Source: an uncultured Desulfobulbus sp. (GTDB taxonomy: Bacteria > Desulfobacterota > Desulfobulbia > Desulfobulbales > Desulfobulbaceae). From it: a stretch of 64,000 nucleotides of DNA. The notes under the pieces were generated by a model, which ran no database searches, was not told the origin of the DNA, and saw nothing but the letters and a program-made list of their open reading frames with translations. A program made the translations under genes and the position numbers. Location: contig NZ_OY760916.1 of NCBI RefSeq assembly GCF_963664075.1, positions 2,730,001-2,794,000 of the forward strand, in the 5' to 3' direction. Position 1 is the stretch's first letter. Each line of letters opens with the position of its first letter. This document shows positions 60,411 to 64,000 of the stretch, piece by piece.

Positions 60411-60932
60411 ATGAATGCACTCGAACAAGGGCAAAAAATAGCAATCACGGTTTGGGGCCAGCGGGTATCGCCGGTCTTTGACTCGGCCCGTACCCTGCTT
60501 CTGGTCGAAGATAACGGCCAGGGGCTGGCCGCGACCAGCCGAATCGGCTTTGATCCGGAGCGGCCCTTGGAGTTGCTCCACCTGCTTCGCGCCCAACGGG
60601 TGGTCCTGATCATCTGTGGGGCCGTTTCAGAAGGCCCGGCCGCCATGATCGAGGCAGCGGGAATAGAAATGATCCCCTTTATTACCGGGAATGTACAGCA
60701 GGTACTTGAACATTTCCTCGCCGGACATACCTTTGACAGTACCTTCTGTATGCCTGGCTGCGGTAAAAATATCTGCTGCCGAGGGAGAATTCGGCGGGGC
60801 CACGGACTTCAGAGTGCTCATTTCCAGCATCATGGGACCAACGGCCCTGTATCAGCAACTGCGCCACAGAGGCGGGATCATGAAGATCCAGCTTCTGCGG
60901 CCTCTTGGAATCTGGATACGAAAAAAAACTAA
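60411..60932 (+). CDS. NifX/NifB-C-type (Fe-Mo cofactor binding) protein, ORP-like
   Basis: 173 residues. The core is the dinitrogenase FeMo-cofactor domain: IAITVWGQRVSPVFDSARTLLLVE, RAQRVVLIICGAVSEGPAAMIE, MIPFITGNVQQVLEHFLAG and FCMPGCGKNICC. The last 45 residues are arginine/histidine-rich and not conserved as far as I can tell. This matches ORP-cluster proteins that bind a Mo-Cu or Fe-S cofactor in Desulfovibrio. The ATG lies one base after the predicted transcription start, so it would be leaderless; the family core begins at an ATA codon (60438) preceded by AAGGG. Confidence 0.78.
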   Translation: MNALEQGQKIAITVWGQRVSPVFDSARTLLLVEDNGQGLAATSRIGFDPERPLELLHLLRAQRVVLIICGAVSEGPAAMIEAAGIEMIPFITGNVQQVLEHFLAGHTFDSTFCMPGCGKNICCRGRIRRGHGLQSAHFQHHGTNGPVSATAPQRRDHEDPASAASWNLDTKKN

Positions 60933-60998
60933 CCGCCTTATTTTGCCTGTCTTTGCGGAAGGTTCACAAAAACAGGCCCAACCATTGGAGGAAAAATT

Positions 60999-61232
60999 AT
61001 GCCTGGTATGGATGGAAAAGGGCCCCAAGGAAACGGACCCGTTGGACGAGGCATGGGGAACTGCCGCACCGGCGCCATGCCGCTGCAGAATACCACCAAC
61101 CCGGATCAGACAAATGTGATCGGCCAGGGTGCTGGCCGGGGCATGGGCATGGGCCGGGGCAATCGCAGCAACAACGGCATGGGCCGGCGTGGACGTTGCG
61201 GCGGAGGACAGGGACGGGGCGGCAATCGCTGA
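60999..61232 (+). CDS. DUF5320-like Gly/Met/Arg-rich small protein
   Basis: 77 residues, MPGMDGKGPQGNGPVGRGMG and a glycine/arginine-rich tail of RGMGMGRGNR type. This matches the DUF5320 family that regularly accompanies NifX/MinD-type proteins in anaerobes. GGAGG-type site (TTGGAGGAAAAATT) 8 bp before the ATG. No enzymatic motif; perhaps a metal-binding or scaffold protein of the cluster. Starts 66 bp after the preceding gene. Confidence 0.8.
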   Translation: MPGMDGKGPQGNGPVGRGMGNCRTGAMPLQNTTNPDQTNVIGQGAGRGMGMGRGNRSNNGMGRRGRCGGGQGRGGNR

Positions 61233-61325
61233 ATTGCGCCCTATTCACCACACCATTTCAGACCACCTGTTTCCTCATTGCCTTTACTGCAATGGGGACT
61301 GGTGGAGACGAGCAAGAGGTATCCA

Positions 61326-61724
61326 TTGACCATCGTATTTGTTGCCAAAGATTTTTCCCGTTTTTCCGTTCTCGTTGATCGCCTCAAACAAGAGCAGGAC
61401 GTTGAACTGGTCCCCGTGGCCACTGGCGCGGCTGGGCTTGAAAAACTGACCAACAAGCGCCTTGATCTGGTGATTGTTGACGAGCAGCTTGACGACATGT
61501 CCGGCATTGAATTTGTGAAACAGTTCGTCAACGTTAACCCGCTGGCCAACACTGCCATTCTCGGCTCCCTGCCGGATGGAGAGTTCCATGAGGTCACCGA
61601 AGGACTGGGGGTGCTCATGCAACTCCCTCCCCAACCCGGTAAAGAAGATGCTGAAAAGCTCCTGACCGTGCTGGCAAAAATCAGCGGTCTGCTGCAATCC
61701 CCTGCACCCAAGGCAAATCCATGA
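61326..61724 (+). CDS. Receiver-like (CheY-fold) protein of the ORP-type cluster
   Basis: 132 residues from the TTG at 61326 (AGAGG upstream); the frame is open further to 61278. The fold signals are IVFVAKDFSRFSVLVDRLKQ, DLVIVDEQLDDMSGIEFVKQF and VATGAAGLEKL, as in a response regulator receiver. The acidic pair is incomplete and the C-terminal Lys is absent (ILGSLPDGEFHE), so phosphorylation is doubtful. Its stop overlaps the start of the next gene (ATGA). Cluster partner of unknown role. Confidence 0.7.
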   Translation: MTIVFVAKDFSRFSVLVDRLKQEQDVELVPVATGAAGLEKLTNKRLDLVIVDEQLDDMSGIEFVKQFVNVNPLANTAILGSLPDGEFHEVTEGLGVLMQLPPQPGKEDAEKLLTVLAKISGLLQSPAPKANP

Positions 61725-62587
61725 TTATATCCATAGCCTCAGGCAAAGGCGGCACCGGCAAGACCACGGTGTCGACCAACCTGGCCCTCGCACTCGGCGC
61801 TCACGTCGAGCTGCTTGACTGTGATGTTGAGGAACCCAACGCCCATCTCTTTCTCAAACCGGAGATAGAGAGCAGCCGCAAGGTTGATACACCCGTTCCC
61901 AAGGTTGATCTCGACAAATGCACTTTCTGCAAGAAATGCCAGGAAATATGCCGCTTTAATGCCCTTGCGGTGGTGGGGAAACAGGTTTTGGTCTTTTCCG
62001 AGTTGTGTCACAGCTGTGGCGGCTGCATGCTGGTCTGTCCTGAAGGGGCAATTTCTGAAGTTGGCCGGGAACTGGGCGTGCTTAATTTCGGTCATCGTGA
62101 TGGTATCCGCTTCATCAACGGGTTGATGCGGGTTGGTGAGGCCATGTCCCCTCCCCTGATCAAACAGGTCAGAGCCCACGCCAGTTCGGATCGCATCACC
62201 CTCATTGATGCACCTCCGGGCACCTCCTGCCCGGTTATCGCCGCCATGAACGACACCGACTTTGTGCTGCTGGTCACCGAGCCCACCCCCTTTGGACTGC
62301 ATGACCTGAAGCTCGCGGTTGAGGCGGTCAAGCTGCTGGGTATTCCTGCGGGGCTGGTGGTGAACCGGGCTGACCTGGGTACCGATGATGTTTTTCGTTA
62401 CGCAGAGCAGGAAGGATTACCGGTTCTGCTCACAATCCCCTTTGATCGAGGTATTGCCGAGGCCTACTCCCGAGGTAAACTGATTGTGGAGGAGATGCCC
62501 CAGTGGCGGGAAAAATTCATCGGACTTTTTGAGCAGATTGAAACCATCGTCAAAAGGAGCAAGGCCCAGTTATGCGCGAACTCGTAA
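61721..62587 (+). CDS. MinD/Mrp-type P-loop ATPase with two inserted 4Fe-4S clusters (1)
   Basis: 288 residues. Deviant Walker A ASGKGGTGKTTVSTNLALAL at the N-terminus, inserted ferredoxin pair CTFCKKCQEICRFNAL and CHSCGGCMLVCPEGAI, Walker B LIDAPPGTSCPVI and switch region EPTPFGLHDLKLAVEAVKLL. This is the NBP35/MinD-like architecture of ORP-type clusters, thought to bind and transfer metal clusters in the cytoplasm. It overlaps the second ATPase by 16 bp; the pair probably forms a complex. Confidence 0.92.
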   Translation: MIISIASGKGGTGKTTVSTNLALALGAHVELLDCDVEEPNAHLFLKPEIESSRKVDTPVPKVDLDKCTFCKKCQEICRFNALAVVGKQVLVFSELCHSCGGCMLVCPEGAISEVGRELGVLNFGHRDGIRFINGLMRVGEAMSPPLIKQVRAHASSDRITLIDAPPGTSCPVIAAMNDTDFVLLVTEPTPFGLHDLKLAVEAVKLLGIPAGLVVNRADLGTDDVFRYAEQEGLPVLLTIPFDRGIAEAYSRGKLIVEEMPQWREKFIGLFEQIETIVKRSKAQLCANS

Positions 62588-63486
62588 TCATAAGCGGAAA
62601 AGGGGGCACCGGCAAAACAAGCCTGACCGCTGCCTTTGCTGCCCTGGCCTCACAAGACGGCCGATCTATCCTCTGTGATGCTGATGTCGACGCCGCCGAC
62701 CTGCACCTGTTGATGCAACCGGAGGTTCAACAGTGCACAGATTTCATGGGCGGCTCCCTGGCCGAAATCAACCCTGATCTTTGCACCGGATGCGGTACCT
62801 GTCGCCCCCTCTGCCGTTTCGACGCCATCAGCGAAACCTTTGAGGTAGATCCCATCCGGTGTGAGGGTTGCGGGGTCTGTGTTGACTTTTGCCCGGTGAG
62901 TGCCATTGAGTTTCCTGTTCAGCGCTGCGGAGAATGGTATATATCCGACAGTCGCTTCGGGCCCATGGTCCATGCGCGCCTGGGCATAGCGGAGGAGAAC
63001 TCCGGCAAACTGGTGAGCCTGATCCGTAAAGAAGTTCGCCAGCTGGCTGAAAAGCAGCAAAAAGACCTGATCATCACCGACGGACCTCCAGGCATTGGCT
63101 GCCCGGTTATTGCGGCTATCGGCGGTTCTACGGCACTGATCATTGTCGTAGAACCGACCGTCTCCGGCCTCCATGATATGGAACGGGTCATTGACCTGGC
63201 TGCCCATTTCAAGGTGCCAGGCATGATCGTGGTCAACAAGTTTGATCTCAATCCGGAGATGACCGCAACCATCGAAGAGGCGGCAGCAAAGCACAATGTT
63301 ACCCTGCTGGGTCGTGTCCCCTTTGACCCCATCTTCACCCATTCCATGGTGGAAGGTAAAACACTCTTTGAGTATGGTGAAGAGACTCAAACCCGTAAAC
63401 TGGTCCGGGAAATCTGGACAAAAATTATAAACTCACCTTCCATGAACCCGCTGGGGATTGTGGATTTCAAAGCAACAATTCAATAA
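62572..63486 (+). CDS. MinD/Mrp-type P-loop ATPase with two inserted 4Fe-4S clusters (2)
   Basis: 304 residues, paralogue of the preceding ATPase. P-loop ISGKGGTGKTSLTAAFAAL, CTGCGTCRPLCRFDAI and CEGCGVCVDFCPVSAI, Walker B ITDGPPGIGCPVI and EPTVSGLHDMERVIDLA. Both occur side by side in Desulfovibrio ORP operons. They bind ATP and iron-sulfur clusters and may load the NifX-type proteins encoded next to them. Confidence 0.93.
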   Translation: MRELVIISGKGGTGKTSLTAAFAALASQDGRSILCDADVDAADLHLLMQPEVQQCTDFMGGSLAEINPDLCTGCGTCRPLCRFDAISETFEVDPIRCEGCGVCVDFCPVSAIEFPVQRCGEWYISDSRFGPMVHARLGIAEENSGKLVSLIRKEVRQLAEKQQKDLIITDGPPGIGCPVIAAIGGSTALIIVVEPTVSGLHDMERVIDLAAHFKVPGMIVVNKFDLNPEMTATIEEAAAKHNVTLLGRVPFDPIFTHSMVEGKTLFEYGEETQTRKLVREIWTKIINSPSMNPLGIVDFKATIQ

Positions 63487-63503
63487 GTATGGAGAACAGA
63501 CCC

Positions 63504-63878
63504 ATGATACGATTGGCGATTCCCTCTGAGGGACAAGGCGGCTTAGATGGCATGCGTGCAGGACACTTTGGACACTGTGATGTGTTCACCTTTGTCGATG
63601 TCGAAGATGGCCAGATCAAAGAAGTAAGCACTCTGGCTAACAAAGAGCATGTCCAGGGCGGCTGTATGGTTCCGGTGAACCTGCTGGCTGAGGCCGGGGT
63701 GAATGCCCTGGTGGTTGGCGGTATCGGAATGCGTCCTCTGATGGGCTTCCGTCAGGTGGGAATCGATGTATATCACGACGGTGTTCGCCCGGAAATTCGC
63801 CCGGTGGTCGAGGACTTTCTCGCTGGTAAACTGCCCCAGATCACCAATGATCAGGTGTGTGGCGGCGGCGGACACTGA
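63504..63878 (+). CDS. NifX-type FeMo-cofactor-binding domain protein
   Basis: 124 residues from the ATG at 63504 (GGAGAAC 7 bp upstream; the longer frame lacks a better site). Single domain: IRLAIPSEGQGGLDGMRAGH, FGHCDVFTFVDVEDG, GCMVPVNLLAEAGVNALVVGG and IDVYHDGVRPEIRPVVEDFL, ending QVCGGGGH. The Cys-Gly tail is common in ORP-type proteins. A cytoplasmic cofactor carrier, probably loaded by the two ATPases before it. Confidence 0.9.
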   Translation: MIRLAIPSEGQGGLDGMRAGHFGHCDVFTFVDVEDGQIKEVSTLANKEHVQGGCMVPVNLLAEAGVNALVVGGIGMRPLMGFRQVGIDVYHDGVRPEIRPVVEDFLAGKLPQITNDQVCGGGGH

Positions 63879-63901
63879 TTAAACGCTACAAGGAGGACGC
63901 C

Positions 63902-64000
63902 ATGAAAGTGGCAGTTACATCAAAGGGAGTAACGCTGGACAGTGAGGTAGACCCACGCTTTGGCCGGGCTCCCTATCTCGTTGTGGTTGATACCGAGACC
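63902..64000 (+). CDS. Second NifX-type protein, cut by the window end
   Basis: AAGGAGGACGCC before the ATG, then KVAVTSKGVTLDSEVDPRFG and APYLVVVDTE: the N-terminal strand and loop of the dinitrogenase FeMo-cofactor domain. The rest lies outside the window. Same operon as the gene 24 bp before it. Confidence 0.88.
   Translation, partial: MKVAVTSKGVTLDSEVDPRFGRAPYLVVVDTET

Noticed and set aside
1-64000. CRISPR array, prophage, rRNA operon or replication origin
   Set aside because: No regularly spaced direct repeats, phage structural genes, rRNA or dnaA-box cluster were seen.

Overview
The window looks like a chromosome segment of an anaerobic, sulfate-reducer-type deltaproteobacterium (Desulfobulbaceae-like). 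The assignment is an inference from gene content: a DsrC-family protein, an ORP-type (orange protein) MinD/NifX cluster, a NapC/octaheme HAO-type cytochrome pair, ferredoxin-dependent 2-oxoacid oxidoreductase, and four sigma-54-linked regulators or histidine kinases. No rRNA or phylogenetic marker is present to settle it.

Layout. 1-3.7 kb: a phosphoesterase cut by the window edge, then a DUF47 regulator and PiT phosphate transporter. 3.8-6.7 kb: decayed genes (Sel1-repeat protein, polyferredoxin fragment), an extragenic repeat and a secreted FISUMP protein. 7.2-8.1 kb: flavodoxin-ferredoxin. 8.4-25.3 kb: the most interesting block. Three paralogous PEP-synthase-like proteins are encoded in one minus-strand operon with a receiver protein, a TIGR02186 membrane protein, a TauE/SafE exporter and a UspA protein. 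A divergent histidine kinase and sigma-54 response regulator follow. A sigma-54 promoter (-24/-12) with two palindromic upstream sites lies before the UspA gene. The same palindrome, again followed by a sigma-54 promoter, lies before a small gene and a PPP phosphatase at 8.6-9.9 kb. I infer one regulon. 25.2-31.9 kb: a BASS-type transporter, a PAS sigma-54 activator, an IS701-like insertion that splits a sensor kinase gene (both halves remain, with a 4-bp target duplication), and a methyltransferase. 32.2-34 kb: a small redox cluster with a DsrC paralogue and a Fur-box-like site. 34.4-42.3 kb: 2-oxoacid:ferredoxin oxidoreductase, Nudix, GNAT, a molybdopterin oxidoreductase, a PPC-domain protein and a diguanylate cyclase. 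42.9-44.8 kb: NapC plus octaheme cytochrome. 44.8-51.4 kb: DUF1566 protein, enoyl-CoA hydratase, a frameshifted lipoprotein, SLC13 and CNT transporters, tRNA-His and a zinc-ribbon protein. 51.6-56 kb: a prephenate dehydratase-ACT-prephenate dehydrogenase fusion, an HD-GYP response regulator and a broken phospholipase-like gene. 56.2-64 kb: CoA-disulfide reductase/rhodanese, TetR regulator, sigma-54 activator and the ORP-type cluster, which runs off the window.

The TetR gene promoter and the BASS transporter promoter share an identical ATACCAGTAGGTAC operator-like site, each next to a divergent PAS-type sigma-54 activator, so these two loci 33 kb apart may be controlled together. Several accessory genes carry single frameshifts in homopolymers or in-frame TAG codons; real decay and assembly error cannot be told apart from the sequence alone.
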